A stretch of DNA of 64,000 nt from Bacillota bacterium (GCA_023435435.1 JAEYRW010000104.1:1-64000); one strand, 5' to 3'. Shown: positions 7,401 to 15,369, numbered from the stretch's first letter. Numbers and translations: made by a program. Notes: generated by a model from the letters alone, not told the origin.

Positions 7401-7422
7401 CCCTCACCTATAAGGGCGTTTT
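7401..7422. repeat. 22-bp repeat, copy 1 (between terL and portal)
   Basis: The run CCCTCAC-C-TATAAGGGCGTTTT recurs at 14934-14955 with a single base change. This copy lies in the 92-base gap between terL and the portal gene, which otherwise holds only the portal ribosome site. The element includes a short GCCCT/AGGGC stem. Its role is unknown; possibilities are a packaging-related site, a protein-binding site or a shared leader motif. Confidence 0.6.
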
Positions 7423-7468
7423 AGGGCATAAAATACAGTGTCCAGTTGGCATTTTACCGTACTTTAAC

Positions 7469-9169
7469 CTAAACGCCCTCCGGTTTGCGGTAATAACTGC
7501 GCCTGACAGCGCCTTTGCACAAGTCACACGCACCCGACAGCGCATCAGGAAGGTCATCGTGATCGCCGTTGGGGTACTGCTCAAGCTGTTCGATAAGCAG
7601 ACGCTGGGTGCGCCGGAAGCGCAGCACGCCGTTCTCAATCATCGGCTCAAGCATTTCGATTCGGGTTTCCTTCTTTGTCCGGGGCTGCACCGGTTTGAAC
7701 TTCATGCCGTAGATGCCAGCCGCCGCCGCCTTTTCGCGCAGTTGCCGGTAAAGGTCAAACTGGGCCTGCACGGTTTCGACGCCAAACACCTTGTAGGGGT
7801 ACTCACGGCAGAATGAAAGTGCGCGTTCAAGGGCCACGTGCGCCGGGCATTGCGCCGCCCACGCCTCAATTACGTAGATGATGCCGGTGCGCTTGTCACG
7901 GCCCAGGGTGATGATGGCGTTGTAGTCCGACCGCTTGCTCTTGCCCATCGCGATGTCCCAAAACCCGAAATACTCAAGCCGCATGGTGTTGCCGTGCGCG
8001 TCCTTTATGTCGCCCACGTCGTAGAAAAGGAAGTTGTCGGGCTTAAAAATCTGCGTTTCCTCATCAATGGGGTTGTTAAGGTATTCGGAACCAAACGCGC
8101 GGGAACCCATATTCACCTTCTCAAGCATCAACTCCGAATAGCTCCACCGTTGCGGCCAGAGCACTTCCACGCCCGCGTCCATTTCGACCTTGTTCGCGTC
8201 GTAGAATTCCATGGCGTCGTTGTACCGCTGTTCGCCGCGCTCCATGTCGCGGTAGAGGGATTCAAATTCCTGCCAAAGGTCTTCCCGGTCGGGGTGGGAT
8301 ACCACCGCGCTGTAAACCCTGCTTTGGAAGTCGCCGCGCCTGATGATCGTGGGAAGCAACCCATTGCCGTTGACGTAAGTGCCCATGTACACAAAAGCGG
8401 TGTCGCGGGGGTTTCCAATGGGCAGCACCACGGAGTTGAACCAGTGCAGGTTTTTGTCCCGCAGGTCGGCGGTGTTGGTGTTTTTCACGCTCTCAAGGTC
8501 ATCGCAAATCACAAGGTCAGGCCGGTATGCGCCGTTGCGCTTACCGCGCATCTGCTTGCCCATGGAGGACGATTCCACAAGCGCGCCGGTGAGGGTCAGG
8601 AACGCCTCTTGATTGTCCCGCTCGTTCAGCGCCTTTTTTTCGTGGAGCAATTCCCCGAAATCCTCCCGCAGCTTTTTATTGAATTTGAGCTGGCCGGAAA
8701 CCCACTCCACGAATTTGTTTGACATGGCGTCGGTTTCTGAAATGATGAGGATGTAGTGCCGCAATTCGTAGACAAGCTGGTGGACGGGAAACGCGTTGGA
8801 AAGGTACGCCGATTTTCCATGACCACGCGGGCATGCGTAAGCAATGCGGGCGTTGCGCTTTTCCATCGTGACGGAATCGAGCATGCGCGTAAGCTCCCGG
8901 TGAAACTCCGGCGCGGTGCCGAGGGTGCCCACCGGTATCAGGTTGTCATCGTTGCCGGGGTTCCTGTCATCGGAAAAATACTCATAGACGAAATACAGGA
9001 CGTCTTGATAACCCCTCTCAATGCGGCGCAGCTTTTCCACCTCGCGCAAGTCCTCAAGGTATCGTTCGGCGTCCGTGTCGGTCATCAGGCCGCGCTGCCT
9101 CAAAAGCTCAAAAAGGGAAAGGCGCTCGGAAAGAACTTCCAAGCGCCCGGTGACGTCTGCTATTTTCAT
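7469..9169 (-). CDS. terL: Phage terminase large subunit
   Basis: This 566-aa protein packages phage DNA using an N-terminal ATPase and cuts it with a C-terminal RNase H-fold nuclease. The ATPase has a Walker A-like CPRGHGKSAYLS near residue 115 and a Walker B DLVICDDLES near 225. The nuclease has FWDIAMGKSKRSDYN with its first aspartate near 390, and an acidic HDDLPDALSGACDL near 535. Length and motifs match T4-gp17-like TerL proteins. No clear ribosome site lies in front of the ATG, so coupling to the upstream gene is possible. Unusually it follows lysis genes, not terS. Confidence 0.93.
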   Translation of the reverse strand: MKIADVTGRLEVLSERLSLFELLRQRGLMTDTDAERYLEDLREVEKLRRIERGYQDVLYFVYEYFSDDRNPGNDDNLIPVGTLGTAPEFHRELTRMLDSVTMEKRNARIAYACPRGHGKSAYLSNAFPVHQLVYELRHYILIISETDAMSNKFVEWVSGQLKFNKKLREDFGELLHEKKALNERDNQEAFLTLTGALVESSSMGKQMRGKRNGAYRPDLVICDDLESVKNTNTADLRDKNLHWFNSVVLPIGNPRDTAFVYMGTYVNGNGLLPTIIRRGDFQSRVYSAVVSHPDREDLWQEFESLYRDMERGEQRYNDAMEFYDANKVEMDAGVEVLWPQRWSYSELMLEKVNMGSRAFGSEYLNNPIDEETQIFKPDNFLFYDVGDIKDAHGNTMRLEYFGFWDIAMGKSKRSDYNAIITLGRDKRTGIIYVIEAWAAQCPAHVALERALSFCREYPYKVFGVETVQAQFDLYRQLREKAAAAGIYGMKFKPVQPRTKKETRIEMLEPMIENGVLRFRRTQRLLIEQLEQYPNGDHDDLPDALSGACDLCKGAVRRSYYRKPEGV

Positions 9170-9173
9170 GTAC

Positions 9174-9467
9174 TTAGCTTGTCAATGCCTCCCACTCCCG
9201 CGCCCCCACGCGTGCGTCGGGAAGCAGGCTGTTCGCGGTCTGCATGCGCTGCACGGCGCGGGTGGTGTTGGTGTCGTACACACCGGTGACGGGGCACCGG
9301 AAGCCCTTGCGGGTAAGGGCTTCCTGAAGCATGCGCACGTACACGGTGCGCCCGGTGACGCCGGGAAACAGCCCGGGAAGGGTGCCGATGTCCACCGTGG
9401 CCGGCGCGGAAGGCTCCACAGGGGCGACAGTTTCCAGGATGTCCTCGGCTTTCTTTACCTTAGCCAT
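9174..9467 (-). CDS. Stand-alone peptidoglycan-binding-domain protein
   Basis: This 97-aa protein has residues ~40-97 forming a PG_binding_1-like three-helix domain (VRMLQEALTRKGFRCPVTGVYD, then TTRAVQRMQTANSLL). The N-terminal 40 residues are a proline/alanine-rich linker without a signal peptide or catalytic motif. It sits immediately after the endolysin (1-base overlap) and before terL. It may be a structural cell-wall-anchoring protein or a lysin accessory. The role is inferred from domain and neighbour. Confidence 0.7.
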   Translation of the reverse strand: MAKVKKAEDILETVAPVEPSAPATVDIGTLPGLFPGVTGRTVYVRMLQEALTRKGFRCPVTGVYDTNTTRAVQRMQTANSLLPDARVGAREWEALTS

Positions 9468-10492
9468 TACGCCGCCACCTCCGTGTATTTCTCCGTGATC
9501 CAGGCATTCTCGCCGTTGTAGGAAACGCCGCGCCAGCCGTCCGCCACCTCGCCGGTGCCGGTCAGCACGTCATCCTTGTGCACCACGCCAAGTTTCGCAC
9601 CGGACGTAGAAGGCTGCGTGCGGACGTAGACGGAACCGCCCGTCACCTTGATGGAAGGTGTTTTGACCACGACGGGGGTCGAATCCTCGCCATCCTCCGG
9701 CAGCGCGGCATTGATTGCATCAACGGTTTTCGTACCCACAATGCCGTCCACCGTCAGGCCGTGATCTTCCTGAAACGCCTTGACCGCACTTTCGGTTTTC
9801 GGGCCGAAATCGCTGTCCGCGCCTGCCTTGCCACAGGAATACCCAAGGGCAATCAGGGAAAGCTGCAACACCTTGACGTCGGGGCCATCCATGCCCACCT
9901 TCAGCGTGCGGTGGCCGAATTCCACGGTGTCGGTGGTGGTGGAATCACCATCAAGCACCGCCGTGTAGTCGTAATACAGGGTCATGAGGCCCCACTTATT
10001 CCAGCCACTCGCGGACAGCTTTGTTTTGACCCACCCGTACATGACGCCCTTTGCCTCACACACCCACCAGTCACCGGTCGGTTTGGAGGCGTCCACCGGC
10101 TCAAGCAGGTAACCGACATGGTGCACATAGGAACCGTTGTCCTTAAACACCGCCGCGCCGGGCACCTTGTACTTGTTGGGAATCGTCCCGGTGCCTTTGG
10201 GGGAGCACCACGTCGCGTAGTTGTTGCGGGCGCGGGCGTTGATGTTGACGCCGGTTTTCTCAAGGTAGCAGCCCTCGGAAATGCCGTTGCAGTCATGAAC
10301 GGCAGGCGCATTCGCACGCCAATACAGGGCCTTTGTGCGCTGGCTTCCGGTGTACTGCGTGAACCACCACGAATTGACCGCCCACTTTTTCGGGTCTTGT
10401 CCGTAAGACCCCATGATGTATCCGCATTTCGCGGAAAGGCCCCAGCGCATGTAAGCCACATAATCAAGAATTGGTACCTTTTTCGTTGCCAT
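9467..10492 (-). CDS. Phage endolysin: NlpC/P60-like domain, PG-binding domain, SH3 domain
   Basis: This 341-aa protein starts at the ATG of MATKKVPILDY, behind AGAGGT. The N-terminal ~175 residues look like a cysteine peptidase/amidase of the NlpC/P60 type: the Cys in HDCNGISEG (~70), the His in YVHHVGYLL (~125) and a following EAKGVMYG. A PG_binding_1 domain follows (~205-265, VKVLQLSLIALGYSCG). The C-terminal SH3-like domain (~275-341, GSVYVRTQPSTSGAKLGVV) probably binds cell wall. There is no signal peptide, so release would need a holin, which I did not find in the window. Confidence 0.85.
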   Translation of the reverse strand: MATKKVPILDYVAYMRWGLSAKCGYIMGSYGQDPKKWAVNSWWFTQYTGSQRTKALYWRANAPAVHDCNGISEGCYLEKTGVNINARARNNYATWCSPKGTGTIPNKYKVPGAAVFKDNGSYVHHVGYLLEPVDASKPTGDWWVCEAKGVMYGWVKTKLSASGWNKWGLMTLYYDYTAVLDGDSTTTDTVEFGHRTLKVGMDGPDVKVLQLSLIALGYSCGKAGADSDFGPKTESAVKAFQEDHGLTVDGIVGTKTVDAINAALPEDGEDSTPVVVKTPSIKVTGGSVYVRTQPSTSGAKLGVVHKDDVLTGTGEVADGWRGVSYNGENAWITEKYTEVAA

Positions 10493-10521
10493 GAAATACC
10501 TCTTTCCTGCCGCAAAGGCAT

Positions 10522-10554
10522 AAAAAAGCACCTATGGGATTTACCCATAGGTGC
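10522..10554 (-). terminator. Rho-independent terminator after the tail fibre gene
   Basis: A perfect 11-bp stem (10528-10538 with 10544-10554, 5-base loop) is followed on the minus strand by six T. It lies between the fibre stop and the endolysin start, so the fibre message should end here. No clear separate promoter for the endolysin is seen in the short gap. Confidence 0.9.
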
Positions 10555-10569
10555 ACCCTCCCTGTTTCC

Positions 10570-12657
10570 TTACGGAATCATCGCGACCCACTGGATACCC
10601 GGGGACAGGGCGCTGCTGTGGTCGTTAAAGATGCGTACTGTGAACCCGGTTGTGGTTGCAGAACCCGAAAGTACCGCTGCGCCGATCTTCGCGTAATTTT
10701 TGTTTGCGCCTGATGCACACATAATTGATACAGCGACAAGCGGCGCGGCTGGAAGCGCTGGGCTGAATGTAACTTGAATATCCTTGTAGCTGTCCGCAGC
10801 GATGCTATCCGCCCATAATGATCCGCGCCGTGCCCCTAAAGCAGTCAGGGCGGCGGAGGCCGATGTCGCACCGGTTCCGCCGTTGGCAACAGGCACCGCA
10901 CCCGTGGTGTTTCCAAGACCAAGGGTGTTCCGAATCCCCGCTGTGGAGGTCTGACCGGTACCGCCTCGCGTGACCGGGAGGGTACCGGACGTGACGTCGG
11001 ATGCAGTATGGACATGACTGGCCGCTGCCGCGCCAAGATTTGAGCGTGCGGTCGCTGCATCTGCTCCCCCGGTGCCACCATTGGCTACCGGTACCGCGCC
11101 CGTTGTGTTGCCAAGGCCAAGAGAATTTCGGATGCCTGCCGCCGTGGTCTGCCCCGTGCCCCCGTTTGCCACAGGCACCGCGCCCGTGGTATTGCCAAGA
11201 CCCAGCGCGTTTCTCACACCTGCCGCTGTCGTTTGACCCGTGCCGCCGCGTGTAAGTGGCAGCGTTCCGGAAGTGATGTCACCCGCTGCATGGCTGTGGG
11301 AGGATGCAGCCGCACCAAGATTCGAAAGGGTGATCCCTAAGTTTGTCCGCGCCGTCGCGGCATCCGTTGCCCCTGTACCGCCCCGCGTGATCGGCAGGGT
11401 GCCCGCGTTGGCCTTGCTTATGTCAAGCGCCGTGACGCTCAGGGAAATGTTCCCGCTGCCGTCAAAGCTCACGCCGGATGCCGTAGCGCCACCGGTGATT
11501 GCGATGGTGCGCGCGGTGGCAAGTTTTGTCGCTGTGCCCGCATTGCCCGACACGGACGTAGGCACATCAGCGGTGGTGTACTGCCGGTAGAACGCGCCCC
11601 ATGTGCTGCCGTATCGATTGCGGAAGTACACTTTAGGCGCAGTGGTCACAAACTCCACAAATTGCTGATACGTTCCCGCGTGCTTACCCACGAACAGATA
11701 AAAGGCGCTTGAGGTTGGGCAGTTGGACAGGGTGGCAACCGTTGCGTTTGCCGGGCAGAAATACACGCCGGTGGTGGTGTAGTCGTTCATATCGGCGCTT
11801 TCAGGAATCTCAATCGGTTCCAATGTGCCAAGTGTGATGTCCGCCGTGCCGTTGAAGGGAACGCCATTGATGTTTCTTGCCGTTTGCAGTTTTGTGGCCG
11901 TGCCCGCATTGCCCGTAACGGAGGTCTGCACCGGGTGCACATGATCCTCCCGGGCGCTTTTGCCGTTGTCTGTGCCCGCATTGGCCGTGCCGGGGGCAGA
12001 AGGCAGCGCTGAACCCAGCATGATATGCCCGAATTCCGATGCCGACGCCTTGCCGTATGCACCCACCGTGTCGGTGTGGGAGGTGGGAGGCACGCCAAGA
12101 TTAGAACGTGCGGTAGACGCATCGATGCCGCCTGTACCGCCTTCTGTGACGCCCACGGTGTCATTGTTCGCTGCCGTGACATGGCCCTGTGCATTCACCG
12201 TGAGCTTCCGGTAAGTGCCCGCGCCTACGCCGCTGTTGGGGTGGGAGTAGTTGTTGGCGTTTGTCGCCACACCGTCGAGCTTTGCTTTGTCCGCCGCCGA
12301 CATGAGGCCGTTTGCCGATGTGGTTGCGGCGTCGGTGCTTGCCGCGCCGATGTTCGACCGGGCACTCGCAGCATCCACCGCACCAGTGCCCCCCTTGATG
12401 ACGGGGACAACGGGCAGGCGTGCTGAATTCATGATGCCAGTGGTGAGGTTAGAAGCATCGTTTGCGCCAAGGTTGGCGCGTGCTGTGGCCGCATCACCGC
12501 CACCTGTACCACCCTTTGCGATGGGTGCCACACCCGTCATGGTGGCGAGGTCGTGCGTGTGGGCGTCGAGGATGTCCCAGTTGAAATTGAAATCCGCACG
12601 CTTTACGGCGTCGGATGCTTCCGGCTTTTTGAGGCCCAGAATGGGCGATAGAATCAT
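10570..12657 (-). CDS. Phage tail fibre / receptor-binding protein with GGTG repeats
   Basis: This 695-aa protein begins MILSPILGLKKPEASDAVK, a common fibre anchor. Nine copies of a GGTG-x-x-(D/T)AATAR-x-x-LG repeat alternate with His-rich turns (PTSHTDTVG, AASSHSHAAGD), as in trimeric fibre shafts. A pyocin-knob-like domain occupies roughly residues 285-370 (MNDYTTTGVYFCPANATVAT). The last ~90 residues form a beta-rich tip that may contact the host surface. It has its own terminator. Its place upstream of the lysin and terL, away from other tail genes, is unusual. Confidence 0.85.
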   Translation of the reverse strand: MILSPILGLKKPEASDAVKRADFNFNWDILDAHTHDLATMTGVAPIAKGGTGGGDAATARANLGANDASNLTTGIMNSARLPVVPVIKGGTGAVDAASARSNIGAASTDAATTSANGLMSAADKAKLDGVATNANNYSHPNSGVGAGTYRKLTVNAQGHVTAANNDTVGVTEGGTGGIDASTARSNLGVPPTSHTDTVGAYGKASASEFGHIMLGSALPSAPGTANAGTDNGKSAREDHVHPVQTSVTGNAGTATKLQTARNINGVPFNGTADITLGTLEPIEIPESADMNDYTTTGVYFCPANATVATLSNCPTSSAFYLFVGKHAGTYQQFVEFVTTAPKVYFRNRYGSTWGAFYRQYTTADVPTSVSGNAGTATKLATARTIAITGGATASGVSFDGSGNISLSVTALDISKANAGTLPITRGGTGATDAATARTNLGITLSNLGAAASSHSHAAGDITSGTLPLTRGGTGQTTAAGVRNALGLGNTTGAVPVANGGTGQTTAAGIRNSLGLGNTTGAVPVANGGTGGADAATARSNLGAAAASHVHTASDVTSGTLPVTRGGTGQTSTAGIRNTLGLGNTTGAVPVANGGTGATSASAALTALGARRGSLWADSIAADSYKDIQVTFSPALPAAPLVAVSIMCASGANKNYAKIGAAVLSGSATTTGFTVRIFNDHSSALSPGIQWVAMIP

Positions 12658-12824
12658 GTGCTGCCCCCTTCATGGTGGTGGTGTGTCAATGGTGCAGGAT
12701 AACGGGTTTGTGCTTTTCGCTGCCGGTTTGTGGTTCTGCACGAACCCCCGAAGCACTCCACCACCCACCGCCTACCGGCACGGGGGATAGTCTCATCATG
12801 CAGCCGCATGCTCAAGGCATGGGC

Positions 12825-12858
12825 AAAATAAAGGACGGCCCGACGTATCGAGCCGCCC
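12825..12858 (-). terminator. Rho-independent terminator after the recombinase gene
   Basis: On the minus strand an 11-pair stem (12848-12858 with 12833-12843, two G-U pairs, 4-base loop TACG) is followed by TTTATTTT. It lies 37 bases after the recombinase stop. This isolates recombinase transcription from the fibre gene. The remaining gap 12658-12824 holds the fibre ribosome site and no gene I can support. Confidence 0.8.
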
Positions 12859-12894
12859 CACCCGGTATCCGCAAATATCCGGGGCAATCCCTGT

Positions 12895-13872
12895 TTAGTC
12901 CCAAGCGATTTCTTCAACCGCTTTTTCGAGGTCTGCCATTCCCGGCGTTGTATAAATCATCGTCATGGCAATGTTGGGGGAGCCGTCCTTTTTGAAGTGC
13001 CCCATGAGTTTTGCGATAACGTCAAGGGAAACGTGAGCTTGCGCCAAATCATGACCGAATGTATGCCGCAACGTGTGGCAGGTCAAATGCGGTAGTTGGA
13101 GCGTGTCCCGGTAAGATTCCACCATGTGCTGAACGGCTCTTGTGGTGGACTGTTCCGAGCGTTGCGAGGGGAACAGGAAGGGTGACGGATTATCTTTCCT
13201 GCTTTCAAGGTAACGGGTGAGGACACCGCGCACCTCTTTGTTCAAGGGCACTGTTCTGTCTTTGTCACCCTTGCCCTTGATGTAGATGCTGCCCTTGTGC
13301 GGTGTGATGGTCATATCCGCCACCCTCACATCGCACAGTTCCTCAACGCGGAGGCCCACGCGAAGGAAGGTCAAGATGATTGCATAGTCCCGAAGCTGTG
13401 CGGCCACCTGCTTGTCGGTGGGCGTGGTGCCGATGGTGGCCTTCACGCGACGCGCTTCACGAAGGACGGCATTCTGTTCGCTCTCTGAAAGCCACTTGAT
13501 GACTGCCGGTGCCTTTGCCGGACGCTCGACGTAGGTAAGGGGATTGTCCACCATGTGCCCGGCTTTGACTGCCCAGTTGAACAGGGCGTTGATGTGGCGA
13601 AGGGTAAGGCAGACAGTCGCGTTTTTGTAGTGCGCGACAAGCCACTTTTTGAAATTTGATACGTCTTTTTGAGTGGCAAGAATGGGGGGCTGGCACCCCC
13701 CGGCCCCCCCGGTGGTGGGGGTACCTGAAAGTGCACTTTCAAAATCGTTCGCGCTCATGAAAGTTTGAAAGCGATTGAATGATGTGATATAGCTTGTGAT
13801 GGTCTTGTCATCGACACCACGCGCACGGATACCCTCAAGGAATGAGGCCACCAAAGCATTGACAGTACACAT
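12895..13872 (-). CDS. int: Tyrosine recombinase/integrase
   Basis: This 325-aa protein starts at an ATG 10 bases after GGAGGT. The N-terminal SAM-like core-binding domain spans ~1-150. The catalytic domain carries Arg in LRVGLRVEELCDV (~185), Lys in GKGDKDRTVPL, the HTLRHTFGHDL box, the second His in KLMGHFKKDG and the nucleophile Tyr in MIYTTP (~305). All expected catalytic residues are present. A Gly/Pro loop coded by G and C runs (13684-13721) interrupts the N-terminal domain. It lies alone between a consensus promoter and a terminator. Confidence 0.92.
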   Translation of the reverse strand: MCTVNALVASFLEGIRARGVDDKTITSYITSFNRFQTFMSANDFESALSGTPTTGGAGGCQPPILATQKDVSNFKKWLVAHYKNATVCLTLRHINALFNWAVKAGHMVDNPLTYVERPAKAPAVIKWLSESEQNAVLREARRVKATIGTTPTDKQVAAQLRDYAIILTFLRVGLRVEELCDVRVADMTITPHKGSIYIKGKGDKDRTVPLNKEVRGVLTRYLESRKDNPSPFLFPSQRSEQSTTRAVQHMVESYRDTLQLPHLTCHTLRHTFGHDLAQAHVSLDVIAKLMGHFKKDGSPNIAMTMIYTTPGMADLEKAVEEIAWD

Positions 13873-13894
13873 AAAGGGCAGCACCTCCACGATA

Positions 13895-13992
13895 GACTAT
13901 GACAAGTATTTCTGGAGATATGCCCCCGGTTTTCTTGTCATTTGCTGCCCTTATTATACTAGTCTTGTCATAGTCTGTCAAGTGACTATGAC
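13895..13992 (-). promoter_or_regulatory. Consensus promoter with multiple copies of an operator/recombination-site-like motif
   Basis: The minus strand has TTGACA (13976-13981), a 17-base spacer and TATAAT (13953-13958), a perfect vegetative promoter for the recombinase. Inverted 9-bp arms GTCATAGTC (13967-13975) and GACTATGAC (13984-13992) flank an 8-base centre that covers the -35. Extended to 13 bp the arms still match at 11 positions. Further copies are GACTATGACAAG at 13895-13906 and CTTGTCAT at 13934-13941. This may be a repressor operator set, or core and arm sites of the recombinase. Confidence 0.8.
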
Positions 13993-13996
13993 CAAA

Positions 13997-14416
13997 TTAC
14001 TCCTGCGAATCTGTAAGGCCGAGGCGTGCCTTGAGGTCATCCACATCCTCAAGAATGGCCTCCGTGGTTCTTTCATCGGTGACATGCGCTGTGACGTCCT
14101 GTACGTCCTTCAACCGGCCCCGGTTTTTAAGTGCAAGCTCGATAGCCTTGAGCTTCGAGCCGTCCGTCTTAGCCGATTTCGCCAACTTCCGAACCATCCG
14201 GTAAGCGTCCGTCATGAACGCCTCCATCAACTCATCAGAAATCTCATTGACGGCCTTGTTAAAGTCGGGAATCGAACGCCACCGCTGCAAGGTGACTTCA
14301 TGGACGCCGATTTCCGCCGCAAGATCGCGGTAGGATCGGCCTTCTTCGTTGTAGGCAATGAGCTTGACCGCCTCCATCTGCTGAGGCGTGAGGTTATAGG
14401 GCTTCCTTTTCGGCAT
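13997..14416 (-). CDS. Probable phage terminase small subunit (HTH protein)
   Basis: This 139-aa protein starts at the ATG of MPKRKPYNLTPQQMEAV, behind GGGGG. An N-terminal helix-turn-helix (RSYRDLAAEIGVHEVTLQRW, residues ~27-46) is followed by WRSIPDFNKAVNE and long helices. The C-terminal LEDVDDLKARLGL is typical of phage TerS/phBC6A51-like proteins. TerS recognises the packaging site and presents DNA to TerL. The gene is separated from terL by the recombinase, fibre and lysis genes. The AT-rich island just upstream could be its target. Confidence 0.72.
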   Translation of the reverse strand: MPKRKPYNLTPQQMEAVKLIAYNEEGRSYRDLAAEIGVHEVTLQRWRSIPDFNKAVNEISDELMEAFMTDAYRMVRKLAKSAKTDGSKLKAIELALKNRGRLKDVQDVTAHVTDERTTEAILEDVDDLKARLGLTDSQE

Positions 14417-14559
14417 AGAAGCATCCCCCTTTGTTAATATTGTGAAAGGGTTTTTATTTTTCAGGGAGGGCACGCGTCAGGCGGCTTTTGTCCACCATGC
14501 ACTAACCACTCAAACACTCCCCCACTCAAACCCTTCCTTTGTAATCCACCAAATACTGC

Positions 14560-14930
14560 ATCAGTAAAAGGTGTAATTTTCAATTACAGTTTATACCACC
14601 ATGAAAAGGGCAGTAAAGCTATAATGCCTTATTGCCCTATATTCAGAATACTCTCATAACCAGATATTATATTAATGCAATAATATATTTATTCAGTTAA
14701 TCATATACCTAGTTAATATAGAATACCGCTTACTATATCTTAATAAACTTAAATACAATAATCCCTATATACTATGTTATTAATAATCTATAATACTATA
14801 TATCCTATAATACTATGTTACTATATAATCTATATTCTATATAATACTTATTAACCAGAATACTGTATATACGTATTATACTTTATACTGTATTACTGTT
14901 ATACTGTAATGCACTTATACTGTTGGCCTC
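14560..14930. other. AT-rich, G-poor non-coding island next to terS
   Basis: In 14641-14880 I count 12 G and 35 C in 240 bases, about 80% A+T, in an otherwise GC-rich region. Short motifs recur: CTATAATACTAT twice, ACTATGTTA twice, and TATAAT or its complement many times. No open frame of note is present. The stretch 14417-15026 as a whole contains no gene. Likely roles are a phage replication origin, a packaging (pac) region or a flexible protein-binding segment. Confidence 0.7.
14883..14923. repeat. Three TTATACTGT repeats with a 16-bp period
   Basis: TTATACTGT occurs at 14883-14891, 14899-14907 and 14915-14923, exactly 16 bases apart. TATTACTGT lies between the first two and GAATACTGT at 14858. 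Regular spacing is typical of iterons or of sites for a multimeric DNA-binding protein. They close the AT-rich island on its right side. Confidence 0.65.
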
Positions 14931-14933
14931 CCT

Positions 14934-14955
14934 CCCTCACTTATAAGGGCGTTTT
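14934..14955. repeat. 22-bp repeat, copy 2 (right of the AT-rich island)
   Basis: This is the same element as at 7401-7422 with one difference (CCCTCAC-T-TATAAGGGCGTTTT). It lies 11 bases right of the last TTATACTGT repeat. The two copies flank the block from terL to terS. I can see no coding role. Confidence 0.6.
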
Positions 14956-15026
14956 GCGACCACTTTTACAGCCTCTCTCAAAAATTTAACACACCATAAG
15001 GTTAAGCCAATGTCGATAACCAACAC

Positions 15027-15329
15027 TTAGGTGGTCATGTGTCCGTTATAACTGACAGGCAATTCCCCAATTTCAGCCTCATCCTGCCGCAAGTCCTCGA
15101 CAATTTCGGTGGCAGGGGTGGCCTCTCGAATGACGTATTCTCCCTCAATCGCTTTCGATATGGCAACATTCATCAACTTGCAGATAAGACTTTGTAGCTC
15201 GTTGTTATTTAGTCCATCAATAAACAACTCACCATCTTGAGTTATAATCACATACTTTTCAATTTGCGCGGTTTCCTCACCTGCCACAGATACCATACGC
15301 GCAGTAACTTCCGAGATAATCTTATTCAT
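15027..15329 (-). CDS. Hypothetical protein (100 aa), probably prophage
   Basis: The start is the ATG of MNKIISEVTARM, behind AAGGGG. The protein has an N-terminal beta-rich part (IEKYVIITQDGELFIDGLNN) and an acidic C-terminus (IVEDLRQDEAEIGELP). I recognise no family. The base composition is more AT-rich than the host genes to the right. It is the last gene before the spore genes, behind a promoter with an operator-like dyad, so it may be an edge gene of the prophage. Confidence 0.6.
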   Translation of the reverse strand: MNKIISEVTARMVSVAGEETAQIEKYVIITQDGELFIDGLNNNELQSLICKLMNVAISKAIEGEYVIREATPATEIVEDLRQDEAEIGELPVSYNGHMTT

Positions 15330-15369
15330 AAAAAACCCCTTCTTGTTGCATAGCATCTACTTCCAGCAT

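Noticed and set aside
12658..12824. A 36-codon frame (MRLSPVPVGGGWW...) upstream of the tail fibre gene
   Set aside because: There is no clear ribosome site and the length is too short to judge. It may be real, but I cannot support it.
13997..14416. Reading the HTH protein as a host transcription factor or phage repressor
   Set aside because: The helical layout after the HTH and the acidic LEDVDDLKARLGL end fit small terminase subunits better, and the gene lies beside phage genes. Some doubt remains.
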